From NCBI GenBank assembly GCA_001584585.1, contig LSYV01000088.1, positions 20,937-55,088 of the forward strand: DNA of 34,152 bases, in the 5' to 3' direction. The notes under the pieces were generated by a model. The model did no database searches and was not told the DNA's origin. It worked only from the letters and a program-made list of their open reading frames with translations. This document shows positions 12,481 to 24,030 of this stretch, in pieces. The stretch comes from Gonium pectorale. Lineage: Eukaryota > Chlorophyta > Chlorophyceae > Chlamydomonadales > Volvocaceae. The position numbers were made by a program, and so were the translations under genes. The stretch's first letter is position 1; every line of letters begins with the position of its first letter.

Positions 12481-14512
12481 TCATAGCGGGTAGTCTGGGA
12501 ACACCTGTAGCAGCCGGGGGCTGGCTGGGTTCAGCGGCATCACCTCGCCCCCGCCCGCCACCCAGGGGATCCACGTCATCGGCTCGGAGGCGCAGCGCAG
12601 CGGCAAGTGGGGCAGCTCCTCGGGGGTCACCCAGCAGGCACCCGCAGACTCTACGTCAGGGACCGTCTTGCAGCGGTAGCGCGGAACGGAAACCGGCGGT
12701 ACCACACCAACGGTGCCTGCCGCTGAGGAAGGAACGCCAGCGGTTGCCGCTGCCTCCAATTCAGCGGCAGCAGCAGCCCCCTCCCCAGCGGCGGCGCCCG
12801 CCCGGGCTGCAGCAGCTGCTTGCTCCTCCAGTGGCTCGGCCAGGAAGATGATTCGCCTCCACGCGCCCCGGTGATGCGACTCAATGGTCAGGATGCCCGT
12901 CACCTGACGGGGCAGCCGAGCGGGTCACGTCCATGCACGTTACACAGGGCAACAGGGCCATCGCCTAGCACTGCACATGGCAGAGGGGCGAACGTGGTGG
13001 GTGCCACTGGCACGCGGCTCTCGGAGTCACAAAACTATCCAGAGGCTTCATGTATCGGGCCAGCCAGACGTACGGCCATTAGCCCGTGGATGCTCGGGCT
13101 CAGCATTCCACGCCGGTTTCTCGCATGCGGACGTGCAGCTATGGGGCGAGATCATAGGACCCTACGCGCCGCCACATGGCAAGGCTGCTACCGTATGCAC
13201 GTGGGCGTTCCCTGCATCACGCCGCTCCGGGCCCCCAGAGCGGACGCACGCTCACCCGTATGTGCGCCCCCGCCTCCTCGTACGCCTCACGGATCACCCC
13301 TTGCCGCAGGCTCTCCCCGTGGTCCACACCGCCACCGGGCACCCAGTAACCCTCGTGATAGCGCTCCTGCAGGGGTCGTGAATGGGCATTCTTAACCTGA
13401 AGCCACGCCTGTTTAAGGAGATCCGGGACAGGCTCATAGTGTGTCTGCATGCATAACGCCAAGACGTCCGCCATGTAATGTCAGTACAGGGGACTCCTAT
13501 GAAGCTCTTGGGGCCGCCGCGATGGAGGCCCCACAGTCTACGGCACCGACTGAACTCGCCTGAACCAGGAGGAACTTGCCATCGCCTGGCCGCCGAATAA
13601 TGGCCAGCGCAAACACGCCCGTGCGCTCGTCCACCAGGGGCACGGGCCCGTGGTGCAGGTTGATGTGCCGTGTGAGGCGGGAGGTGTGGGAGCCGCATGC
13701 TGGGCACGCCACGTCCCCCTTGTCCAGCTGCGCAGCGCACAAGCAAGGTGCGAGGTGAGGCAGTGTGCGTTCGAAGACACAGGCAGTGGGGTTGCAGTTG
13801 TGTCCGGCAGCACGCTCAATAATCCCCGCATGGAAGCATTGTTTTTTCTCATCACGCAGCCGTCCAAGATTATCTCCCCTACCGTCACGGCCATCTGCTC
13901 ATGGGTAGTCACCTCAATTCATGAGCAGTCCCCTACCCGCCCACTAACCTCATAGATGTGGTAGAGGGGCTGATGCCTCCACAGCTCACTGACCGTCAGG
14001 TGCTCCAAGCCACACCAGGGGCACGTCAGTTGGCCACGTCCACGCACTCCGGCAACCAGGTGTAAGACGGTCAGAAGATGATCGGGGTCAGCCGTGACTA
14101 CCCGCGCGCCGGCCTCAAAGGCACGTATCCGCTGAATTGGATCCTCGACAGCGTCGTGATGCCACACGATGACCATAACCGTTGCCGCAAGCTTTGCGCA
14201 TGCTGTAACAATAGCAGGGTCCCATTGGGGCGTGGCGACCACTACGGTAAGCAGGTTCATTCGATTTGCCGTAAAATGACATAACGTGGAAATGTCAGGT
14301 GCAAGATGGCTAGAGAACAGCCCCGCTGCTGGTCCTATGAGGCCTTCAACGCTAGGCGAGGGTGGCCAGATGCACAGTCCATGATTAAAAGCAGCAGTAC
14401 TCATGGCTACATGAGCAGAATGCGAGCGAGCTCCTAAGCAGAAGGGGTGTTTGTGCCCCAGCCTCCGCGAGGCAACAGGTGTTGCCACAGTCAATGCGAA
14501 AGTAGGGAGCAT
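12481..14512 (-). CDS. Zinc-finger Nudix hydrolase
   Basis: Four in-phase exons read downward: 14512-13949, 13727-13560, 13366-13256 and 12903-12481 (TGA), 421 aa from the first in-frame ATG. Two C2H2-like fingers straddle the first junction: C164-P-W-C167…H180…H185 and C196-P-A-C199…H209…H213/H214. A Nudix fold follows: strand GVFALAIIRRPGDGKFLLVQ (225-244), then YWVPGGG and the Nudix box G256-x5-E262-x7-R270-E271-x2-E274-E275-x-G277, complete in its metal-binding Glu residues. The fold closes with ESAGACWVTPEEL…EPMTWI in the last exon. That exon also carries an Ala-rich insert of about 50 residues absent from typical Nudix domains. Nudix enzymes hydrolyse nucleoside diphosphates linked to another moiety; the substrate here is unknown. 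The segment before the first finger (…AFEAGARVVTADPDHLL…) faintly recalls the ends of GDPD/PI-PLC barrels. In-frame ATGs at 14512, 14404 and 14260 are all possible starts; the first 84 residues could be a targeting peptide. Confidence 0.82.
13367..13559 (-). other. Probable GC-AG intron in the Nudix gene
   Basis: The exon ends …LLVQ with CAG, followed by GCGAGT, and the next exon starts after CCTGCAG with GAGCGC. Joining these gives KFLLVQ-ERYHEGYWVPGGG, the spacing expected between the first Nudix strand and the Nudix box. The nearest GT alternative (GTCGGT, nine bases later) is also in phase but inserts Ala-Ser-Ser and is a poorer donor. Confidence 0.6.
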
Positions 14513-14989
14513 GTATCCGTCTACGGGATCGTGTCATCTTCCCGCGTGATCCCTCATGCCTGGTTCCTGGATCCGTGTACGCCGTACGATTACAGCGCCC
14601 CCGCCCCCCGCATAAGGGACGAGACGACCCAGGAGAAGTGACGCATAGCCGGAGTGCAATGAATGCTTAAACCCGCGCGACCCTGCGTTCAGGCAGGCTC
14701 TTGCACCAAGTATTGCATGCGTAGACACTTAAGCACCACCTGCCCCTCGGAAGCGTACACACTGCATACCTCTCACAGTTCAGGAGTCATTTATTTGCCG
14801 CATCTACCGATGCGGAGCACATGTGCACAAAAGCCTGCCAGGCTACTGGAGGGTAAAATGACATTGATGGCCGTACGATTTCCTGCCCCATCCGAAACCC
14901 AATTGATCCCAATCATCACCTGTCGCGATTTTGTATGAAAGGCGTCCTTCGCAAGCCAAAAGGACAGGGTAAGCAGCCTCACCAGAGCC
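14513..14989. other. 3' UTR of TOP3 and upstream region of the Nudix gene
   Basis: No coding exon is seen. Both flanking genes are on the minus strand, so this short spacer must hold the TOP3 3' UTR and the promoter/5' UTR of the Nudix gene. Confidence 0.5.
14590..14594 (-). terminator. Candidate TGTAA poly(A) signal for TOP3
   Basis: TTACA as printed (TGTAA on the minus strand), about 395 bases beyond the TOP3 stop at 14990 and about 80 bases before the first ATG of the Nudix gene. Confidence 0.5.
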
Positions 14990-17900
14990 TCACGAGTTTG
15001 GGCAGTCTCGTGCGTAATGACCCGGTTGCAGGCACCGAAAGCACATGCCGGCCCCGCCACCACCTCCACTGCCGCCACCGTACATGACGCCCGTAGCGCT
15101 CGCGAAGGTCCCACCGCCTCCAGGGCCTGCCCCACCGCCACCCCCATACCCAGTCGGGCCGTTGGCTCCGCCGCCACCACTCCGTGCCGGCAGCACGCGG
15201 CACCCGTCCCACTGGTCCTCCCACGTGAAGGCGCCGCAGGCGGTCTGCTCAGCACGGTCAGGGTTGGCGCATGCAAAGAAGGGCCGGTCGGGGTTCGCAG
15301 CGCTCCGTGAGACTGCCCGGCGGCATGGCTGGTTGTGGCGAGGGCACAGAGGCGCGTCGGCACCGTTGTCTCCGCCGCCGGTGGCTGCTGTGCGCGCTCC
15401 AGCTCGTCCGGTGGAACGGCCTCGCCCCTCTCCCGGCGTGGCTGCAGCGCCTCCACGGCCCCCGCGGCCACCACCTGCACGCGGCGCTGCGGGCTCCGAC
15501 CTGGTCCGTGTCCCGCGGCCGCCACCCCTGCCGCCTCCTTCGCCTCCGCCCCTTGGCACGGAGGCCCCACGACGCCCACGCCGAGGAGCCCCCACGTCCG
15601 TGTCCGCATCGTCAGCGTAGTCGGCTGCCGTCCCGTAAGCACCCGTGCCGTTGCCGTGCTGCGGTGCGGCAGCGCCGCCGCCGCCCCCGCTTCCTCGAGC
15701 ACTCGCAAGGGCATTGCGAACGGCCGCTGCTGCTGCCGCACGGGTGTTGCTGCCGGCCCCGCTGCTGGGCCCGCCCACTGCGCGAGGCCGTGCAGCGCTG
15801 CCGCCCCCAGCCGCAGCACCCCGCGCACGCGTGACTCCGCACGCCTCCAGGAGCTCCTTGATGCGCGGGTCGCACACCAGGCAGCCGGTGAGGTTGGGCT
15901 CCTGTCCGAGGATGGGGGACCAGGGCCCGGACAGTGAGAGCCGTGGTCACGGCAAGCTCAAGGGTGAAGTCGTCTTGATTGGGTGCCATGTGCGATGCAG
16001 GAATCAAGTCGTTCAAACGTGGTCATGTCCAAACCTCCTGCAAAGGCCACCCAACGCCCCGCACCTGCAGCAGGCCCGGCGGCACGGCGGACATCCGGAA
16101 GCGCAGCTCCGCCTGCAGCACCGGCCCGCAGGCTGCGTCGTGCAGTGCACAGCGGTCGCAGGACCGGGACGATACGGAAGCGGCCGTGACTGCTCGGGGC
16201 AGGGCCAGCCTGCGCGGGATTCCGGGATAGCGAGTGGGCGGCCACCGCGAGGTGAGGACACACCGTATATCATGCATCATGAGCAGCGCATTGCATCGAC
16301 TTCACAAGGCTCGCGCACCATGCTGCCCCTTTCCGTCGTTTTACAAACCTACGCTGTACACAGGCAGTACGATGCACCAAGACTCGGCCCCCTCCACCCC
16401 ATGGCGCACCTGAAGCCGCAGGTGCCGGTGTTGGAGCAGGCTGCATGGAAGCGGCCGTCCCCTGCCCGGTCTAGCCGCAGCGCCGCAGCACCGCAGCTCT
16501 GACAGGTGCCTAGGGAGGGGCCAGAGGGCGGCGGGCCGCCACCGCCACCAGCTCCGTGGTTGCCACCACCGCCGCCACCAGGCCCGTGCCTGAGGGTTAG
16601 AGCGAGGGCCACATTGCAACACGTCGATTGTGGGTATGGGGCTATGGGCCCCAAGATGAGACGTGCCAATGAAGCGCCGGTTTAGCTCCGAGCTTAAAAG
16701 GCTTCGAGATTCCCGCAGCTCGTCCCCGCCTCCAAAATTACTGTCATTGCTCGTGCACCAAAGAGCGCTCCTTACCCTGGGCCGCCGCCTCCACCGCCTC
16801 CACCGCCGCCGCCACCTCCTGCAGCACCCGCAGCTGGCAGAAAGCGCGCCATCTCGGACGCCAGGACGCTGGCGCGCTGCTGAGCCGTCACGAAGTCCGC
16901 CCGGAAGAACTGGATGGCCTCGGCGAGTACCTGGGAGCCGAGCGCATGTAGCGGATTCGACCCGTACAGTGCATAGCAAGGAAAAACACGAATGCGCCGC
17001 GTGCGCTGCGAGCGCTGGGCCCTGCACGCCGCGCGCGTCAGGCTGTACCCTGTATATCGTAAAGATCGAGCCACGTCACGCATGTTGCGTATCTGGGCCT
17101 TGAAACGGACACACGGCGCGTTGACGAATCGCGTAAGCGCGTCTTGCCGGCACCGCGCACCTGCTCCTTTGTGAGCCGCCCCGCCGCCACGTCCTTTATG
17201 CTCGCCTCGATCTTGGCACGGAGGTCGGGCTTCCACAGGTCGTCCAGGCCCATGCGGCAGTAACCGCTGATCAGCGCCTCGCCTGCACGCCATCGGGCAG
17301 CCGCAAGCTCACTGAGAAAGCCCTGCTGCGCCGCTGCGCGCCTCTGTCAACATCATCAAATGCACTAGCACTTGACTCCCTGCGGTCTGCCCAGATCAGT
17401 CCCCGCTGCTCACCCAGCGGGGTCGGCCAGAAGGTGAGCGCCGCCGCGTCCTTCTCCGCGTAGCCCCGCTCCAGCTGCTTGGCGATGTGCTCCGCCACGG
17501 TGGCGTCCGTGCCGATGCCGTGCGCCTCCATGCGGGCAATCAGGTCGCGCTCCGACAGGCGAGGAGGGGGCTCCGTGAAACCCTGGGTGATGGTGCGGAG
17601 ACAGGGCGCAAGAGGCAGGTGGAGGGAGGTCGTGTGCAGTGGCGAAAGCGCCAGACGGGAGTCGTAGAGCAGCAAGTTCCACAAACCGATGAACTGGAAT
17701 GGGCAATGAGCCCGCCTGCCTGCAGGTAGACGTGGGCAGCCGCCGCCTTTATCCCCCCGAACGTACGTATCTCGCGCTCCTGTAACAAGCTCCCCATCCT
17801 TCGTGTCTCACCGATCTGAGGCGCAACTCGGACGGCACGAAGCTCTCGCCCGCCTGCAGCCGCGGCAGGTTGTCGTTGCCGCCCCAGCCGCTGTAGGGGT

Positions 17901-20900
17901 ACACGTCCAGCCAGTTGCGCTCCACGACCATGAGACCCGTGGTGCGGAAGCGCTCGCCTGCCGAGAGCGCGGAAAAGAATGGGGGGTGGTGCACTCACAG
18001 GGCTACGTGTAGGGGTAGGGATCCGCTGCGCAATAGAAGACAACCCGTCTTTCCGCATCTCAAACCTGTGTTCCGCTCACAGGGCGGAGGCGACGGTGTG
18101 CCCAAACCCAAGCCGGCGAGCAGCGCATCCGTGGCCAGGTGTATACTGCCCGCTGCTGTTCCGCAGGTCCCGCGCATGGTCGAGGCCTGTGCAGACGACC
18201 AACACCGATCTACTGCGCTGCCCTACCTCCAAGGTCGACTTCCACCTGCGTCTCGGAGCCTACGGCATCGCGAGAGCAGCACGCCAGGAAGTGCCGCACC
18301 ACGAACTCATACAGCGCCCGCTTGTCAGGGCCCCAGTCGTTCTCCCCCTGCGAGGGGCAGAGAGGTAGGTGGAGCGGGTCGACGGCTAATGTGGCGCAGG
18401 CGAAGCCCAGCTGCTGCAAAGCCCGGACTGTGCAGCGGAATCCACTGCATATGACGCGTAGCCGACAGTGCAGCAGCGCTCCTACCGTGGTGTGCCTCGT
18501 GGGATGGATGGGCGGGTGCGCCTTGTCATCGTGGCCCCCGGGCCGCGGCTGGCGCCACAGCTCTCCGGACAGGATGCGCTGCGCGTGGGCGCCCCACCGC
18601 GGGTCGTTGGCGTGCTCGGCGACGATGCCCTGGAACCCGAGCATTGGGGAGGGCGGGTGCACTCATGGGTCAGTCGCTGCGCAGGCATCCGGGCTGCCTG
18701 CACCCCCACCTCCACCCCCACCCCACCCCACCCCCACCCCCACCCCCACTCCCCACCCCACCCCCACCCCCACCCCCCCCACCACGCAGTCGTCATGCAC
18801 ACGTCCGCGGCAGCTACACCGCAATACGTCTCAGCTCAGGGATCAGCCCGATAAACCTCGACACGCACTGAAAGGGTTGCAGCTCTGCGCACGATGAGCA
18901 CCCCTAGCGATCGGCGGGCTTTGCGCGCGCGCACGCACCCGCAGGTCCATGCCGGGGTCGAACACGTCCGTCTCCGTGCGCGGGTAGGAGATGAACCCCG
19001 CCTGGTACAGCTCCTCGGCCAGCTTCATGATGCGCTCACCTGGGGTAACGCGGGGTGGGGTGTCGAAGAAGGGCAGCAAGCAGGGGCCCTAAGAACTCCA
19101 ACAAAGCAGACCCTGTTGCAGTGGCCGCACGTGGTTTTGCCGCTTGGCGTATGGCTTGCGATGCACCACCCGCCTCCCGCCACCGTACGGACGGAGCACG
19201 GTCGGCGTACCTGACAAGCGTAGCTTGGAGGTTGCGCGCTTCTGCATCTCCAGGGTGCTGAGAGGCGATGGGGCGGCCCGAGTGCGGGTGCTGCCCCGCA
19301 CGGCCACCACGACCGCAACCTCGGCTTCTTGGCAGACCTGTTGTCCATCCGGAGGGAGGGATGCATGTGACGCAGAGCGGTTTGCTGGCTCTGTTTGGCG
19401 AGGCTTGAGTTAAGTACAGACCAAGATGACGTGCAATTGTCGTGGCCATGGCAGTGGAAGTGTTGTGTGAGCTATAGGGAGAACCTCAAACAACCGGCAA
19501 GGTCTGTGGTTTCTGCTACAAAGTCTGCCGCTCTCGGCCTGCGTGCGCGTTTAATTGCACACGATGTCCCTGACCCGACCCGGCCCACCTCGTGGTACAT
19601 CTCGGCTGCCGCCTGGTCGAACAGGCGGCCGCGCGCCCACTCGAACGTACAGCTCCCCGTCCCCGGAGCCGGCTCCCGGTAGGCCAGGTGCAAGCTCCTG
19701 CATGCGGCAGGCAGGGACAACCACACGTGCGAGGGGGGAACCACCCACAGGGCATACAATCTAGGCAGGGGAGCGCCATTCAGCTGAGGCGAAGACCTCA
19801 GCGTGGGTCCCCGCCTGCCACTGGTGCAAAGCCAGCGTACTCACCAGAACGGCTCCCGCACGTGGTTCTGCACCTCCCATGCGCGCTGCACAATGATGCC
19901 CAGGGTGGGGAACTGGCAGGGCCCGTAGCTGAGCACGGGGTTGCGCCCGTCCCGCGCCATGCGCTCACGGAGGACTGATATCCCCGACAGGTCGAAGCGG
20001 TCCTACATGAGGCGTGGAAGGTGCACGGCCGGCAGGCGAGGACGAGGTAAGCGCGCATCAGCGGCATATGAACAATATATGCTGTCCGATTCAACTAGGA
20101 TAGCAGCAGACGCTGTGAGGCTTTCATGCCGAAGCCCCGCCGTTTGCCCACTCAAATGTGCCAAACGTGCCACGGCGCGCGTACGGCACGCAACCCGGCC
20201 TACTCGCAGCTGCTTCGTTTGGAAGCGAGTAAAGCTGGCCCCGATGCGCAGGTCGATCTCCTGCCGCGCATCCACGGCCGCCGACTCCGCCGCGTTGGGC
20301 TGGCCGAGGGTGGCCATGGCGCGCTGCAGCTCGCGCGGAATGAGCGCAGAGAAGCGGGCGCGGCGCACGGCCAGGCGCTGGTTGACGGCGCGGCAGACTG
20401 TCAACACCTGAGGAGGGACCGCAGCACAGCAACTGAAAGCGCGAGTTGCAAGTAAGGACACGCGATGACCAGGGGGGCGGCCGGAAGGCCGTGTGAGGCC
20501 ATGTGTAGCTTGTGCCGTGTCTGTAGGCGCAGAGCTAACTTCGCCTCCAGCGCCTTGGCCCGCACCTCGAAGCTGATGTTCTCCCCCTCCCGGTCGCAGT
20601 CCAGCCACAGCACCAGCATGGCGCACTGCCGCGCCAGCTGCTCCAACTGCTTCTTGAGGTCCAGCCGGTCCTAAGGCGAGAGAACCGGAAAGGGGAAAGG
20701 GGAAAGATGGGGGAGCTTGAGCTTGCATGGCTGGTGCACGGTGAACGCACCCAGAGAGCCTACAACAAGTACGGGATAGCCCGCATGGTGATGCAGCATG
20801 GAGAGAACGATAATCTGGCACCCGCTGAAGCTGTACAATACAAGCAACTGGCCATGCCGTCATACCAGCTGCACGCCTAGCACATCCAGTTGCCTACATA

Positions 20901-21660
20901 GCCCCTCAGGGCGCCGCTCCAGGCTGGCAAGTCACCTGCGGCACTCTCTTGTCGACGGGGCAGCTGTACAGCTCCACATCGCCGCAGCTGTGCCACTTGC
21001 GGAACCTGCCGAAGGGTGGGTCGCCCGGCAAGGCACTGTGACTGTGGTGGTGAGGAAAATCTGATCCGCCCACGGGCCTGACCCCTTATTGGGACGCTGG
21101 AGGTCCGCTATACGCGGCGACGACTGGTGCACCGGAAGTGATTGGGTTGCGGCACGTGGAATGACACGGATGGTGCACGCTTGCGAAGCGGCAATGTCCA
21201 AACTTTGCAGTGCGGGTATGAGCACAGGGTCGGGGCATGGCCCATACCCTGTGACATGAGCCTGTTGCCTCGCTGTGCACAACCGGAGAGCTATTGAAGG
21301 CCACATAAGACAGCGCTTACTGATCTGGAAAGTCGACCTCCATGAGGTGTCCCGCCACGCTGGTGAATACCATGACCGCCTGCCGGCCCTCCACGTTGTA
21401 GTTGAACTCCCATATGGGGTTGAAGCGGGCGCTACAGCAGGGCAATAGCAGGAGGCGCTGCTAGAACAGAAGATGGCGGCGTATGAAGAGAGTGGGGTCC
21501 CCGGCCCCCGGGGCAGCCGCCCGGGCCTGCCCCGGCACGGAATGCCCCGTTATCATACTCACACGCCGCGAGAGGACCTGGCATGCCCATCGCTCAGGAT
21601 TCGAGAAACCTCCTTGGCGACGCTTGGCTTTTCCGCAACATTCAGCACCCGGTACGCCAT
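14990..21660 (-). CDS. TOP3A: DNA topoisomerase III (TOP3-alpha type), type IA
   Basis: Complete gene, 18 exons, about 1058 aa: 21660-21563, 21431-21321, 21005-20936, 20670-20566, 20407-20204, 20002-19845, 19697-19589, 19337-19211, 19039-18939, 18629-18486, 18347-18227, 17957-17812, 17582-17414, 17282-17161, 16930-16776, 16589-16410, 16209-16065 and 15901-14990 (TGA). The start [18 protein letters not shown] is the canonical TOP3 Toprim opening (Glu10). The second Toprim motif is D117-C-D119-R-E121-GEN. The catalytic tyrosine is Tyr346 in [10 protein letters not shown]. Further landmarks are [40 protein letters not shown] and HGIGTDAT. The C-terminal part has a Cys-rich region (CQSCG…CSNTGTCGF…CDRC…[13 protein letters not shown]), an Ala/Gly/Arg-rich linker, a GRF-type zinc finger (CPRHNQPC…FFACANP…ACGAFTW) and a terminal CCHC knuckle (C1042, C1045, H1050, C1055). 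The enzyme passes single strands through a transient 5'-phosphotyrosyl break and, with RecQ helicases and RMI1, dissolves double Holliday junctions. GRF and CCHC tails are typical of plant and animal TOP3-alpha, which supports alpha over beta. Confidence 0.96.
18701..18783. repeat. C-rich simple repeat (CCCCAC/CCCCCAC)n in a TOP3 intron
   Basis: Almost pure runs of C4-5 separated by A (occasionally T), lying inside the intron between TOP3 exons 9 and 10 (18938-18630). The minus (coding) strand reads GGGGGTGGGGTGGGG, so the pre-mRNA carries many G-runs with one-base loops. Confidence 0.9.
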
Positions 21661-24030
21661 CCCGCACTCAGCGCCACGACTCCAGCCAGCTGCACTTCAT
21701 CCATTCCCTGTGAATTGCATAACCGCGTGAAAAGCTGTGCGAACTACATCATATTGTGTCCTGTGGTGAGTGTTGCTGAGGAGGACCAGGTCAACTCTCT
21801 GTGCTAATGGCAATATGCAAGGCGTAATATCGTAATTGCGGTAGAGAGGCTTTGGTACAGGAAGCGGAGAGTTCTATTTCTCCCGCTCTTGGGGCTGTCA
21901 ATGCCTGGTTGTAAGCAATGTGGAGCTCGTGCGTTCTTGTGTGCAACGCTTTGGTTCACGCAGTCTTCACCAAGCGATAGAGAACGCGTACATGGCCGCG
22001 CAACGAGACAACCGGCGCTTAGGCTATGCAGCGTGCTTGACTGACAGTAATTTTGAGTGTATTTTTAAACACCTTATAGATACAATTCAGCTAGGGGATA
22101 TTGGGGAGAGGCAAAGACCCAGGGGTCTGTCCCTATGAAACTGGTCCCATGGCAAGCGCGCACCACTTGCCATGCATGGGAGGTAACACGTTTACCTTTC
22201 ATGTGAGTTTATTGTTATGCCTACCTCGTAGGAGCTTGGTGAGCTAGCGCGTCAGACTTGCTTAAGGGTCGGGATTGAGCCGGGGCGTGTCCGCACCGTA
22301 ACCGTGGCGTGGACTGTGCACCTTGTACCATGCCAGGCTGAAATCTACATGCGCCATCACTTCAGCCAATCCACAATTGAGCCACATTGGGAACGAAGCC
22401 ACCATTGCCCCTCTGATGTCCGCTATACGGGCTGCACTATATCATAGCCTCACCATGCGCACACATGCTGAACCTGTGCAAGCATAATCCCAACAATTAA
22501 CAGCTAACTGCGGCACGAACATGGGGTATCTCCTCAGTGATGCTCCAACAATGCCAATACAATGTTATCACCACAAGATCCAACACACGCCCTTTGGTGT
22601 CCATAATGATACGCCCTGTGCTTCAACAACAACCGAACACACTCTGCACAAGAGCCTCGCGTGACAACCTGCACCTGACAACCTGCACGACGCCCTGGGG
22701 CACACCATGCCGGGCATACGTCCACAGGCGGGATAGCGCATGCGCCTGAATGCTCCCGCTACTCCCGCCCGCAGCATGAGCCACAACTTGCAACCGAGTC
22801 TAAATCTCAAAGTAAGGGGCACAAAAAAGGCCTATACGGAAAACGTAAGAAGCCTCGTCGCCAAGACATTACAGCCTCAGGAAGCATAAGAGCAGCGCTC
22901 AAGGACACTGTTTCAATGCACGGGTGGAGCCTCTCAGCTGTCCTCGGCAAGGCGTTGCCGCCAGGCCTCGTCTCCCCTGCACCCAGCGTTTGTTTCGCAG
23001 CGACCGTGAGCATGCACTCCCTGCTGCTAGAAGCGCACCGCAACAGTAAGCCGCATGATTGCAGGGGTACCACCCGTCCTTCTGCACAACAGCCATCCAG
23101 CTGCAGCCGTCCGACGTACGCCTGCGCTGTGAACCCGCCGTGACGGTCCCTGAAATTTTGCCATCGAGTCCAACCGTTGCGAAGCCCCGGCACGCGTGCG
23201 GCCTAACACGCATCCAGAGTCCTTCGCCTGACACTCTGGGCGCAACCGAAACCCGTGCACTCCCATCGCAACTGAACACGGGTCCAGCTGCCCTAGTGAA
23301 GAATGCTTGACTTCAAAGCATCTGCACAAGCTCACCCTGTGGGAACGCGGGAACCGTGTCCAGCATACACAAGAAAAGGCCTGCTGCGGGTAACAATGCT
23401 CGCAAACAGCACCAGCAAACCCGTCCCTCCTCGGCACTCAGCGGTAAACCGTGGTCGCCATGCATACGTGCCTAGCGCCCGGGCGCGCCGCCTCCTCAGC
23501 AGCCTGCCGTACCCACCATAGCGAGGGCCGCTCGCGCCTTGCAGGAGCACATCCGCAAAGCCCGCTCTCTTTCTTCGGTGCTCTAGGTGGCTGGTTACCG
23601 ACTGGCCGTAGGCCCGTATGTGTGTATGCTCGCAGCGCTGCTAATCACAAGCTTCCACCCGCCCATCGCTACTTCCACTGTTGTCGCCTTCGCACGACAT
23701 CATTCTCCTGTGCTCCATGGCCCTCATCGACCGCCCTCTGCAGGCGGCTTAAGCCTCTTGCGCCAACCTCCCAACGGCGCGGCACCAGAGCTGGTCGCCA
23801 CCCCCCTGACCCGATACGACATGCGCTGGGGAGACGGATGGGGGGGGGGCGTGTTTCTGCTGCTGCCCGGACACCCTGCAGTCTCGAATGGGCGGCTGCG
23901 GCCGCCTGCCGGCTGCAGCGAGGGGTCAGGCGCTAGCACCTGCCGACCAGGCTGCAGACCGGGCTGCTACTGCAGTGCCTCCGCCGGCTTGAGCAAGGTG
24001 CCGGGCGGGGGAGCCGGCCTCGCCTTTGCC
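21661..24030. other. Intergenic region upstream of TOP3
   Basis: No exon with recognisable similarity on either strand. It should hold the TOP3 promoter and 5' UTR (next to 21660) and the 3' UTR of the zinc-finger/nuclease-like gene (next to 24030). The nearest minus-strand TGTAA I found beyond that gene's stop is at 22869-22873, which would imply a 3' UTR of about 1.2 kb. Longer open frames such as 23587-24297 (+) run antisense into that gene's last exon and look like GC-rich shadows. Confidence 0.45.

Noticed and set aside
13949..14260. Phospholipase/GDPD domain before the zinc fingers
   Set aside because: The …AFEAGARVVTAD… segment is only a short resemblance and the catalytic His/Glu/Asp pattern of GDPD/PI-PLC barrels is absent, so I did not annotate such a domain.
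14791..15828. 345-codon open frame on the minus strand in another phase
   Set aside because: It overlaps the TOP3 last exon out of frame; the GRF and CCHC motifs are in the other phase.
18139..18897. Proline/histidine-rich plus-strand frame
   Set aside because: It is created by the C-rich simple repeat and TOP3 antisense sequence.
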